Assembly (NCBI GenBank): GCA_965227145.1
Contig: OZ245730.1
Span: 5,456,001 to 5,520,000 of the forward strand
Source of the DNA: JACKAQ01 sp965227145
GTDB taxonomy: Bacteria > Calditrichota > Calditrichia > RBG-13-44-9 > J075
Direction of reading: 5' to 3'
Length of the DNA stretch: 64,000 bases
In this document: piece after piece, positions 7,366 through 16,069 of the stretch
Layout: every line of letters begins with the position of its first letter
Position numbering within the stretch: the stretch's first letter is position 1
Made by a program: the position numbers and the translations under genes
Notes under the pieces: generated by a model
What the model saw: only the letters and a program-made list of their open reading frames with translations
Database searches by the model: none
What the model was told of the DNA's origin: nothing

Positions 7366-10053
7366 CTATTTTACCTCTTCATTTTTTTGAATTTCAACAT
7401 CTTCCCAACCCACAACCATCGCGCGAATGTTGGACATCGGCGTGTGACCGGTGGTTGTCAAATAAATATGCATGATCAAAAATGCGGCAAACAGCCACGC
7501 CGCAAAGGAGTGCAACGGCACCAGAAAACCAAGCCCGCCCAAACTGGCGGAAATTTCCGGCCAGCGTTGCGCGCCCCAAATCAGAATTCCGCTGACGATT
7601 TGCAACGGCAGCAAAATATTCAAAATGATGAGATAGGTGATCCGCTGCAACGGGTTGAGTTTGTTGCGCTCGGTTTTTTCGAACGGGTGCGGCGCATTTT
7701 TGAAAATGCCATACATATAATAATAGGTTTGCGCAATCGCCTGGCTGAAAAAGCCGCGCGGTTCCGGTAAATATTGCCGGATTTCGCCGCCGGCAATGTG
7801 ATAAAACGCCGCCAAAAACGCGTTCGCCAGCAGGATAAATCCAACAATATTATGGACTTGCACAACCATCGCAAAATCGAACAAATGATACGTATCCGGC
7901 GAGTGGATAACCAGCCCGGTGAGGATGAGCACGATAATCGCAATCGCCTGCAGCCAGTGCCAAAAGCGCTCGTACGCATGGTAAATGTAAACTTTTTTTG
8001 TTTCCGCAACGTGGTTGGGATGGCGTTTTGCAGCGATAACGCGCGAGCCGCCGTGAACCGCAATGCCCAGCAAAACCAGCACAAACGCGATCATTCCGGC
8101 GTAATTTGACCAACTGACCACATCGTGACCGAGCACAAACAAACCGCCGTTTCGCGGTTGCGGACGATAGATCAACTGACCGTTGGTGTCGTTCAAAATA
8201 GTTCCGCCGATCGCCAGATTTGTGGCATTGACAAATTGCGGCGTTACGCCGTCCGGCGAATGTGCCGAAAGCAGCATCGGCTGATACAACCGCGATTCGC
8301 TGCTGTGGCAGGCGGTGCATTCGCGGGTGACCCACTCGAAATTCGCAACGTTGTGGTGAATGCCAAACGGCTCAACATCGCCGCTAATACGGGGATGTTC
8401 CACGCCCGCCGCCGTCAACCGGTTTTGGATCGCTGCAATTTTTTGGGGAGTATTCAGCACCAATTCCGCTTCGCCAAGGCTGCCGTCTCTGTTTTCATCC
8501 AGCGCAGAAAGAATTTCCGGGTGATACTTTTCACCGCTGAAAAACGCTGTTTTCAGATCGTCCAGCCGCACCGGGCGTTCGGGATCGCCCTGCACCCAGT
8601 ACCAAAATGTGATCAAATTATGCGGAGAAAGCCGCAAGTTGTCGTCCGCATCCCGGCGGGGGAGCAGCACCGGCTCGTATCCGGTAATCAGCGTATTAAC
8701 GCTGCCCGGCTGCCCGTCGATACCGCGATATTCGATGCGCGGTTTGCCGGAAGACGTGAGCACCGTCCAGTCATACGCACGGCCGGCGGGCGCAAACAAT
8801 TTGGGAATATGGCAGGATTCGCAGCTGATGGCGTCCAGATGGCGCTCTTTATAGGGCAGCCATTCGTGCGCGGCGCTGCTGTTGTGGCAGGATTCGCAGC
8901 GGCGCATTCCCGCGCTGCCGGTTTCCTGCACGGTTTCGCCTTTGGCAAATTGGTGGCTGGGGCGATAGAGGTATTCCTTGATCGCCATGCGCCGGGAATC
9001 GAATTTGAGATGCGCCGGCCGGGTGGTCGCAGATTCCTGATAATACACCGGGTTGTTGATCGAATAATGGCAATCCACACAGGCGACCAATCGCTCCGCG
9101 TGAACATCCCACGGGCGCGATAAATCTTTTTTTCCGGAGAGGTTCACGCCGCTTTCGAACATGCGTTGCGGCGAAAAAATTTGTCCGGTTGTTTGGGTGC
9201 TCCACTGTTCCGGCTGCGCACCGGCGGTGGTCAACGGCGACTGAATATCCGCATGAACCTGCCCGTGGCACAACCCGCAGTTGGCATCTTTTGGCGATTG
9301 CATTTGGCTAAGTCCGGCAGTCAGAAAACCATCCGCATCAAACGCGGCGGCGTTCCAGCGCCATGTGTCGCCCGATTTTTGGACAATGCCGGTGCCCAGC
9401 AATGTCGCCGTATTTGCCCACCGAAAATTCCCGGATTGCAGTTCGGCAACCCGCGCCGCATTGTTGGGATTTTCGGTGTGGCACAAAAAACAGTTCATTT
9501 CCACAACGCCGGATTTTTGCCAGTCCCACGGCTGCAACACGCCGGTTTCGGGATCAACAATATGGGTTTCGGGATCGTTCGCGACGATCGCCACTTCAGT
9601 GAGCGGTTTGCCGCTGCGGCTCAGTTTCGCCGGTCCGCCGCCAACATGACGGGCACCGAAATAGCGCACCCAATCGGCAGTGCCCATATCGATTTGCGCA
9701 TCGCCGGATGGCGAAAGATAGCGATAGGCAATCGCATTCCATTTGCCAAACGCGCCATCGCTGAAATCCCATTCGCGACCGCCGGCAATTTGCCCGGGTT
9801 CGGTGAGTGCGTCCAATCCCAAATTGCTGTGAAAACTGTGGGTTTCGATAAACGCGGCATCGTGGCAACCGCTGCACGATTTTAACGTGGACATCGCGCC
9901 GCCGGATGTCAGCACGGAAACGCCGTTTTCATCCAGCAGCTTAATTTTCGGGTGAAGCATCGGTTGCGCAAACATACCGGAAAAACCGGTCAGCAGCAGC
10001 GCAGCAATCGTTAAAACGAATAATTTGCCAGCAAATTTTTGTTGATTTTTCAT
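7366..10053 (-). CDS. heptaheme c-type cytochrome fused to membrane cytochrome b
   Basis: 895 residues. A signal peptide (1-29) is followed by a periplasmic region with seven CxxCH heme sites, near residues 60, 187, 258, 325, 387, 410 and 578. An EF-hand-like loop (DENRDGSLGEAE) lies at ~525-536, between hemes 6 and 7. One membrane helix near 655-675 leads into a C-terminal four-helix cytochrome b of the DUF4405/thiosulfate-reductase-subunit type, from ~685. Its candidate heme ligands are in HAYERFWHW, VQVHNIVGF, FYHIAGG, PLHSF and IMHIY. The layout suggests a quinol dehydrogenase that passes electrons from the membrane pool to periplasmic hemes. The gene starts 2 bases after the octaheme cytochrome stop, so that protein is the likely partner. 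Direction of electron flow is not shown by sequence. Confidence 0.87.
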   Translation of the reverse strand: MKNQQKFAGKLFVLTIAALLLTGFSGMFAQPMLHPKIKLLDENGVSVLTSGGAMSTLKSCSGCHDAAFIETHSFHSNLGLDALTEPGQIAGGREWDFSDGAFGKWNAIAYRYLSPSGDAQIDMGTADWVRYFGARHVGGGPAKLSRSGKPLTEVAIVANDPETHIVDPETGVLQPWDWQKSGVVEMNCFLCHTENPNNAARVAELQSGNFRWANTATLLGTGIVQKSGDTWRWNAAAFDADGFLTAGLSQMQSPKDANCGLCHGQVHADIQSPLTTAGAQPEQWSTQTTGQIFSPQRMFESGVNLSGKKDLSRPWDVHAERLVACVDCHYSINNPVYYQESATTRPAHLKFDSRRMAIKEYLYRPSHQFAKGETVQETGSAGMRRCESCHNSSAAHEWLPYKERHLDAISCESCHIPKLFAPAGRAYDWTVLTSSGKPRIEYRGIDGQPGSVNTLITGYEPVLLPRRDADDNLRLSPHNLITFWYWVQGDPERPVRLDDLKTAFFSGEKYHPEILSALDENRDGSLGEAELVLNTPQKIAAIQNRLTAAGVEHPRISGDVEPFGIHHNVANFEWVTRECTACHSSESRLYQPMLLSAHSPDGVTPQFVNATNLAIGGTILNDTNGQLIYRPQPRNGGLFVLGHDVVSWSNYAGMIAFVLVLLGIAVHGGSRVIAAKRHPNHVAETKKVYIYHAYERFWHWLQAIAIIVLILTGLVIHSPDTYHLFDFAMVVQVHNIVGFILLANAFLAAFYHIAGGEIRQYLPEPRGFFSQAIAQTYYYMYGIFKNAPHPFEKTERNKLNPLQRITYLIILNILLPLQIVSGILIWGAQRWPEISASLGGLGFLVPLHSFAAWLFAAFLIMHIYLTTTGHTPMSNIRAMVVGWEDVEIQKNEEVK

Positions 10054-10055
10054 GA

Positions 10056-11528
10056 TTATTTACCTCCCGAAACGGCTGCAGCTGCGGCGTTTTCAACAGT
10101 CAGGCGACGCCCGCCGTGATACATCGGATCGCCGTCGTAACCCAACGCGTGCCAGTCCATTCGTGCGCGCGGTGCATCGCCGTGGCAATCCACACATTGC
10201 AGCGCGTTTTCTTTTGGCGCAACCATGTGGGTGATCGGCCAAAACATCTCCGTTTCGGTGAAACCGTATCGCCCGCTGTATGGCAACCCGACAACTTCCG
10301 AGCCCAGCCGGGCGGCTTTGTCCCAATCGAAATCTTTCCAGTAACCGCCCTCGCCAAAGGTTTTCGGCTGGATGAGATGGTTGTATTCGGTATCATAAAT
10401 TTGTTTGGCGCGGTGCACTTTGAAGGGCCAAATTTTGGCTTTGGGATCTTTCAGATTCCCTTTGGGATAGTTGATAAACGTGGTTTTTGCCGGATCAATT
10501 TTGTCGCCCAAAATGTAGTGATCCGCCACGCCGTTGTACCAAAAATATTCGGGAATAATCTCTTTTTCGTATTCGAACTTACCCTTGATTTTGAGATAGG
10601 TGTGCGGATCTTCCGGCAAATCCTGTCCGGCGGCAGACCAGTCCCAGTGCATTTTGGTCGCTTCTTTTACCGCCGCAGCCGGAATATGGCAGGATTGGCA
10701 GGCAACGTTGGCGATGTGCGCGTTGATCCGGTCATCGCTGTGCAGCGTTTCGGAGTGGCAATTGGTGCAATAGACCTGATTTTCATTATCAAAACTGACG
10801 GAAAACGCCCGCCCTTTCATACTGTGGTTTTCGGATTGATGACAATCGGTGCAGACAAAATCGAATTTGCCCATGTGCACATCCACCCGTTCCTGCGGAA
10901 AATAGAGGCTTTCGTCGAGATCGCCGTGTTTTACCGCGTTGCCGCCGCCGCCGCGAAAATGGCAGCCGCCGCAGTTGGAACGTTTCGGGTTGCCAACACT
11001 TTTCGCGACCGCCAGCAAATCCACTCCTTCCGCCGGAAAACCGCCGTTGGCTTTTACGTATTCGCCGGAATTATCGTGGCAAACCAAACAATCCATATTT
11101 TCCTGCCGGGTGAAATCGAAGGTTTCATCCTTCCAGCCGTATCCGGCGTGGCAAGCCGTACAGGGCGGCCAGTTCGATTGAATGCCGATGCAAAAATTGT
11201 TCATCGCATTCTTTTTCCCCAATTTGACCGGCTCGCTGCGGCCGGAAATCAGCGTTTCCGGTGTTTCCCACGTCCAGTGTGCGTTGTTCATCATTTGCGT
11301 TCCGGCATCTTTGTGGCATTCCAGACACGCTTTGGTGACCGACGGACCATCCTCAAACGGCCCTTTCATCAAATTGGCGTGATCGGTGTGCGGCAGTTTT
11401 TCCGGAACAAATGCCCACGGATCATCGCGCTGCGGTTCCGATTGCTGCAAAAAATATATCAGCGGGAGAACCAGCGCCGCCAATACGGACACAAATATGA
11501 TAACCCCATTATGTTTTACGTTTCGCAT
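10056..11528 (-). CDS. otr: octaheme tetrathionate-reductase-type cytochrome c (OTR family)
   Basis: 490 residues. An N-terminal membrane anchor (about 8-27) is followed by eight CxxCH sites, starting at C68, C123, C147, C186, C226, C254, C277 and near 460. The spacing and length match the octaheme tetrathionate reductase family (TIGR04315). Family members reduce tetrathionate and also nitrite or hydroxylamine in vitro; the physiological substrate is not fixed by sequence. It is the first gene of the operon, with a 257-base upstream gap that must hold the promoter. The heptaheme-cytochrome b protein and two YeeE transporters follow. That combination makes a sulfur-oxyanion role more likely than a nitrogen one here. 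Confidence 0.87.
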   Translation of the reverse strand: MRNVKHNGVIIFVSVLAALVLPLIYFLQQSEPQRDDPWAFVPEKLPHTDHANLMKGPFEDGPSVTKACLECHKDAGTQMMNNAHWTWETPETLISGRSEPVKLGKKNAMNNFCIGIQSNWPPCTACHAGYGWKDETFDFTRQENMDCLVCHDNSGEYVKANGGFPAEGVDLLAVAKSVGNPKRSNCGGCHFRGGGGNAVKHGDLDESLYFPQERVDVHMGKFDFVCTDCHQSENHSMKGRAFSVSFDNENQVYCTNCHSETLHSDDRINAHIANVACQSCHIPAAAVKEATKMHWDWSAAGQDLPEDPHTYLKIKGKFEYEKEIIPEYFWYNGVADHYILGDKIDPAKTTFINYPKGNLKDPKAKIWPFKVHRAKQIYDTEYNHLIQPKTFGEGGYWKDFDWDKAARLGSEVVGLPYSGRYGFTETEMFWPITHMVAPKENALQCVDCHGDAPRARMDWHALGYDGDPMYHGGRRLTVENAAAAAVSGGK

Positions 11529-11785
11529 CTCTATATCCTGTCTGCTATTACGGTTTTAGTACTGATAAATAAAAATTTTCAGTCTGTTGCTCACTCAGTT
11601 TCTCATTGTTAATTCATTCACATAGATTAATATAAATATCTATATATTTAAATAAAACATCGAAATATTTTTTTCGACAATCCGCTGAAGAGAGTTGAGG
11701 GGATATTAAAAATACAGGCAGGAGCCAAGCTATTTGGCATTTAGAACAATTGGGGTTGAGGAGAATACAGCGGCTAATTGGGCAT

Positions 11786-13012
11786 TCACTGTTTCCATTC
11801 GTCGATCGGGCCAATTTGCTTCGTCAACGGTTGGCGTATTTCCGGTTCGGCAACAAAATTGCGCTCAATGTATTCGCGAATTGTTTTTGCGTCGCTGCTT
11901 TCCAGCAGGTTGGCGAGTTGCGTTTCGGTGTATAAAATCGGGAATCGCCGTTCCAGTTCCTGTTTAAAATCGGTGGTGAAAAGCACATCCGTTATCGCAG
12001 TTTGACGCAGTTGCTCAACCGGCGCCAGAAAAATGATGGCGTCGTACGCATCGTAAATCGTCTGGTTCGGTGCGGCATTCAGCATGTGATTGCCGATGTA
12101 CGCGGCATCGCCAAACGGCGTATTTGCCAAATCCAGCGCAACCGGCGCGTTGCCGTTTGCTTCGAACGCGCTGTCCCACAATCCATTTTCCATCCGGACC
12201 CATTTCAGCACCTTATTTTCCAAACCTTCGGTGGTTTTTGGCGTGTCGGGATCGCGATTAATTTTCTTTTCGAACGCAAAATTGATGTTGTGAAAGCGCA
12301 CCGAATACGTTTTTCCCGGCTGAAATTCGTGAAAAAACGTACCGCAATTCCAGTAAATGTCACCGCCGGAATTTTTGATGCATTTATACGCGTGGCGCGT
12401 GTTGGTGAGAAAAATACCTTTTTTGCCGGATTTAAAATTGTCGAGATGCGACAGGATATTTTTATACATCGTGTAATCGTTTCCGGCGAGGGATCGCCGG
12501 AACAGCGCCAGATCTTCCGGTGTGTGGATTTCTTTCCAAAACACCGGTGCGTTTACCGCTATCACTTTGTAGCGTTCGTCCGGCGGCAGCGTGCGGTTGG
12601 TTTGCCAAACGGTTTCCAGCAGATCGAAATAGGTTTGATACGTCCATCCCGTTCCGCTAAAATCATTTTGAAATGCCGGAAACAGCAGCGCCGGATTGTG
12701 CACTTCTGAAGCAAAATATGCATCGAGCGCAGGTTGTTGATTCATCGCGACCACTTCCAGAAAAATGTATGTCGCCTTTTTGCGGAAGTTACTGTTTTTG
12801 ATCAATTTTCGATAAAACTCAAACGGCTCAACGGCGGTATGCAGCGCGTCATCAAACAGAATCAAATCGTATTTGTCAAGCTTTTCGAGCACAAAATTTT
12901 CGGGTTTGTCGCCCTTTTCCTGCAGCGCGACAACATACGGTTGCAGCTTTTTCGATTGGGCGATTGCCAGCCCGAAACCAATGATCAAAATTACCGGTAT
13001 GAATTTTTTCAT
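11786..13012 (-). CDS. exported protein of unknown function, possible EreA/ChaN-like fold
   Basis: 408 residues from the ATG at 13012, chosen because it opens a standard signal peptide (MKKFIPVILIIGFGLAIAQ); an in-frame upstream codon would prepend eight charged residues. I do not recognise a named family. Features visible: an early YDLILFDDALHT segment with aspartates and a histidine, IFLEVVAMNQQPALDAYF, TNTRHAYKC, and ATYIGNH-like GDAAYIGNH. The arrangement of an acidic/His site after a short strand and a later helix with a glutamate recalls the erythromycin-esterase/ChaN superfamily, but this is a loose resemblance. It is flanked by the otr promoter region and the TolB-like gene and is not clearly part of either unit. 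Confidence 0.6.
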   Translation of the reverse strand: MKKFIPVILIIGFGLAIAQSKKLQPYVVALQEKGDKPENFVLEKLDKYDLILFDDALHTAVEPFEFYRKLIKNSNFRKKATYIFLEVVAMNQQPALDAYFASEVHNPALLFPAFQNDFSGTGWTYQTYFDLLETVWQTNRTLPPDERYKVIAVNAPVFWKEIHTPEDLALFRRSLAGNDYTMYKNILSHLDNFKSGKKGIFLTNTRHAYKCIKNSGGDIYWNCGTFFHEFQPGKTYSVRFHNINFAFEKKINRDPDTPKTTEGLENKVLKWVRMENGLWDSAFEANGNAPVALDLANTPFGDAAYIGNHMLNAAPNQTIYDAYDAIIFLAPVEQLRQTAITDVLFTTDFKQELERRFPILYTETQLANLLESSDAKTIREYIERNFVAEPEIRQPLTKQIGPIDEWKQ

Positions 13013-13090
13013 GTTGATTTCACTCGTTTTTGCCACTGATCCGCAGCTGAATTTTGGTGTCGCAAATCTGCGGCAACCATTTGGAATAAT

Positions 13091-13963
13091 CTATTTTTGA
13101 CAGAGCACCACACAATTTTCAACAAACGATGGCGCGTAATTGTAATTGGAAAACGTGAGCTGTTTCTGGTTTTCGCCATTCGCATCCATGATGAAAATGT
13201 GCTGATTCCGCCGTTTATCGCCGCGCTCGAACACAATGGTTTTGCCATCCGGCGACCAGCGCGGACGGATATCACCCAGCGGATCATCTGTCAATTGCCT
13301 GCGGTTGCTGCCATCTGTATCCACTGTGAAAATGTCGTTATTTCCGGCAGCATCCGAATAATAGAGCAGCGATTTCCGGTCCGGTGACAGTTGCGGCATC
13401 AGTTTGTTTTCATTGCTTTTAGCGATAATTTCTTTCGCCGATCCGTCCGGTTTCATCCGCACGATTTGGAACACGTCATCAATCCCGGATGAGAAATAAA
13501 TGTTGCCATCTTCGCCCCAAAACGGAAAGGCGTCATCCGCAGAATTTTGAGAAATATTCCGGAGATTTGTGCCGTTTTTTGCCATCACATAAATTTCCGC
13601 GTTGCCGTCCCGTGTGGAAACAAATGCGATTTCCTCTCCGTCCGGCGACCAGCACGGCGCGTATTCCGCATTGCCGGAATTTGTCAACTGGGTAAACGAT
13701 TGCTGCGCCACATCCATCGTCCAGATTTTCCACCAGCCAACGCGCTCGGATGTAAACACCATCATTTTTCCATCCGGCGAGATCAACGGACTGCTGTCCT
13801 TCCGGGAATGATCGGTGATTTGCCGTTCGCCGGTTTCGGTAATCATGAAAATATTATCTGTGCCGTTGACCTGTTTGGTGAACAGAACCGGATAATTTTG
13901 GGCAAGAGCAGAAAAACCGAAAATTAACAGAACAATTGCAGTTTTTGAAATTCTATATTTCAT
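13091..13963 (-). CDS. secreted TolB-like beta-propeller (PD40 repeats)
   Basis: 290 residues from the ATG at 13963, which has GAGG about 9 bases upstream and opens a signal peptide ending near SALAQ. The rest is five to six WD40-like PD40 repeats, each with the core SPDGK/E followed by a strand (ISPDGKMMVFTS, WSPDGEEIAFVS, LSPDRKSLLYYS, WSPDGKTIVFER). These are typical of TolB and of periplasmic peptidase propellers. There is no TolB N-terminal domain and no Pal or TolA gene near, so this is not the cell-division TolB. A periplasmic scaffold or binding protein is the safest call. It ends with a cysteine-containing tail (ENCVVLCQK). Confidence 0.82.
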   Translation of the reverse strand: MKYRISKTAIVLLIFGFSALAQNYPVLFTKQVNGTDNIFMITETGERQITDHSRKDSSPLISPDGKMMVFTSERVGWWKIWTMDVAQQSFTQLTNSGNAEYAPCWSPDGEEIAFVSTRDGNAEIYVMAKNGTNLRNISQNSADDAFPFWGEDGNIYFSSGIDDVFQIVRMKPDGSAKEIIAKSNENKLMPQLSPDRKSLLYYSDAAGNNDIFTVDTDGSNRRQLTDDPLGDIRPRWSPDGKTIVFERGDKRRNQHIFIMDANGENQKQLTFSNYNYAPSFVENCVVLCQK

Positions 13964-14162
13964 CAAAAAAACCTCATTTTGGGTTTTATGGCTGTGCCTG
14001 TCAGGCAATTCGCGATTGACTAATTATTTGCACTTTGGAAATAATGAACCTGTCAATTAACGGGAGGTTTGGGCCTTATGTTGCGGATAATCTTTTCGTG
14101 AAACGATATGTGCAGCAAACCGTATCAAAGAAATTACGAAATTTAACGATTTAGGAGCATTT

Positions 14163-14819
14163 ATGTTTATCGGACATTTTGGCGTTGGATTTGGCGCGAA
14201 ATCCGCAGATCGAAAAATTTCGCTGGGCACGTTGTTTTTGGCGGCGCAATTTCTGGATTTGCTGTGGCCGACATTTCTGTTGATGGGCATCGAAACGGTC
14301 CGAATCGATCCGGGCAACACAAAAATGACGCCGCTGGATTTCACCAGCTATCCGTTTACCCACAGTTTGCTGATGGTTTGCATCTGGGGATTATTGTTTG
14401 GCGGGGTGTTCTGGCTGTTCAAAAAAAATCTTCGCGGTGCGGTGGTGTTGGGATTTTGCGTGATCAGCCATTGGCTGCTCGATCTGTTTGTGCATCGCCC
14501 GGATTTACCGTTGTATCCGGGTGATTCACCGATGCTGGGTTTCGGGCTTTGGAATTCCGTTGTTGGATCCACACTTCTGGAAGGGCTCATTTTTGCGGTT
14601 GGCGTTTGGCTGTATCTTCGGGCAACTGCTGCCAAAAATCGTTCCGGAATGTGGGGTTTTTGGGGATTGGTCGGTTTTCTGGCGCTGATACATCTGGGAA
14701 ATATTTTTGGTCCGCCGCCGCCAAATGTATCCGCAATTGCGTGGGCGGGACAACTACAGTGGCTGTTTGTGATCTGGGCTTATTGGGTGGATCGCAACCG
14801 CGGATCATCCGCAAATTAA
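14163..14819 (+). CDS. YdjM-like integral membrane protein
   Basis: 218 residues, with AGGAG six bases before the ATG. It starts MFIGHFGVGFGAK and has about six membrane segments. Histidines and aspartates sit at helix ends (GHFGVGFG, QFLDLLWP, PFTHSLLM, SHWLLDLFVHRPDLPL), the arrangement seen in the YdjM/DUF457 group of membrane-bound putative metal-dependent hydrolases (PF04307). The activity of this group is not established. It is the only plus-strand gene in the first 42 kb and sits alone between the sulfur/TolB region and the beta-glucan locus. Confidence 0.72.
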   Translation: MFIGHFGVGFGAKSADRKISLGTLFLAAQFLDLLWPTFLLMGIETVRIDPGNTKMTPLDFTSYPFTHSLLMVCIWGLLFGGVFWLFKKNLRGAVVLGFCVISHWLLDLFVHRPDLPLYPGDSPMLGFGLWNSVVGSTLLEGLIFAVGVWLYLRATAAKNRSGMWGFWGLVGFLALIHLGNIFGPPPPNVSAIAWAGQLQWLFVIWAYWVDRNRGSSAN

Positions 14820-14907
14820 GCAATTTGCCGGATGTTCGATTTGCGGATGTTGCCCAAAACGAAAAAACTGTCGCGTTGAGCACCATCCGCATTTCACAGA
14901 TAAACTG

Positions 14908-16023
14908 TTATTTTTCAATGCTTTCGAGGTATTGTTGGAACGATTCTTTCGGAGTGCGGTTTTCGTAAAACACGCCCCAGTGTTTTTCAACTTCATTGGG
15001 CGGTGAACTGACGCCGCCACCTTTCCACGGCTCATCAAATGCTTCAAATAAAAACGTGGTGATTTTGTTGGCATTCACCCACTCATTGTGCAGTTTCAGA
15101 TATGTTGCCTGAGCTTCGAGACCGACATCACCTTTGATAAGCGATCCCTGCTCGCCGTCGCCTGTTTTTTCCGGATTGTAGGTTGTCGCCCATCCGGTTT
15201 CCCCGAGAACAATCTGCTTTTCCGGGTATCTGGCCTGAATATCTTTAAACGTGCTGTCCATCCACGGAATAGCAGTTTCCAGCGTTTTGCCGTTCCACAA
15301 CGGATAGATATGGGTAACGATAAAATCCAACTCCGCAGCCATTTGCCCGGCTTCGGGTTTGTTCCAGAAATTGTAATCATCCGCGATGGTGACCGGCACG
15401 GTGGTATTGTTGCGGATCGCGCGAACGTAGCGGATCTGGTTATCCATATTCATTTTATGCCACGACCAAAACACTTGCGCTTCGTTGCCGACATTCACGC
15501 CAACGATCACATCTTTAAAACGATTGGCCAGTTCAATTCCCCGCATAACATTCGTGATGTTCCCGGTTTTTTGCTCCGGATGTTTTACTTCATTGGAGAG
15601 CCAAATGCCGAGCATCATTTTGACGGGCAGTTTGTTTTCGACGATCACTTCCAGAACGCGTTCCGCATCATCGTCCGCGTTGTACACCCGGATCAGGTTC
15701 CAGTATTGGGTAATGATGTTCAGGTCTTCGAGAATTTCGGCTTTGGTGGGTCCTTTTTTGCCGGGCTCCTGACCTTCGCGGTAGCAACCGTAGGAAATTG
15801 CGTTTCCAATCCACTGATCATTTAAATATGGATTAAACTGTCGGCGTTGAAAGGGATTTTCCTTTTCGGCGGTTTGCCCGGTTTCCAGATTTTTTTGTAT
15901 TTCTTCCATGACTATTTTTTGATCACTCGTATTCAAATTTGATTTTTCCATTTCATTATTACATGAAAATAATATTCCCGCGGCGAATATTGAAACCATT
16001 ATCAAAGAAAATAACTTCGTCAT
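14908..16023 (-). CDS. GH17 beta-1,3-glucanase-like lipoprotein
   Basis: 371 residues from the ATG at 16023, which has AGGGG six bases upstream; a second ATG six bases earlier abuts the box and is less likely. The lipobox ILFSC puts the acylated cysteine at position 21. After a ~75-residue low-complexity linker comes a GH17-type TIM barrel. The acid/base candidate is E181 (VNVGNEAQV) and the nucleophile candidate is E275 (VLGETGWAT). GH17 enzymes cleave or transglycosylate beta-1,3-glucan. It is the last gene of the beta-glucan locus, 46 bases after the cysteine-rich GH16. A second, cytosolic GH17 lies four genes upstream. Outer-membrane anchoring at the cell surface or in the periplasm is inferred from the lipobox. 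Confidence 0.86.
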   Translation of the reverse strand: MTKLFSLIMVSIFAAGILFSCNNEMEKSNLNTSDQKIVMEEIQKNLETGQTAEKENPFQRRQFNPYLNDQWIGNAISYGCYREGQEPGKKGPTKAEILEDLNIITQYWNLIRVYNADDDAERVLEVIVENKLPVKMMLGIWLSNEVKHPEQKTGNITNVMRGIELANRFKDVIVGVNVGNEAQVFWSWHKMNMDNQIRYVRAIRNNTTVPVTIADDYNFWNKPEAGQMAAELDFIVTHIYPLWNGKTLETAIPWMDSTFKDIQARYPEKQIVLGETGWATTYNPEKTGDGEQGSLIKGDVGLEAQATYLKLHNEWVNANKITTFLFEAFDEPWKGGGVSSPPNEVEKHWGVFYENRTPKESFQQYLESIEK

Positions 16024-16069
16024 TTTCATCCCCTTTTGCGCTAACGTTAACACTGCTTTAGAGAAAACA

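Noticed and set aside
8125..9123. 332-codon plus-strand open frame opposite the heptaheme cytochrome
   Set aside because: Antisense shadow; the minus frame has seven CxxCH sites.
10116..11612. 498-codon open frame on the plus strand opposite the octaheme cytochrome
   Set aside because: It mirrors the cytochrome codons, has no domain, and the minus-strand frame carries eight heme motifs.
13091..13963. Cell-division TolB
   Set aside because: Only the PD40 propeller is present, and no pal, tolA, tolQ or tolR gene is near.
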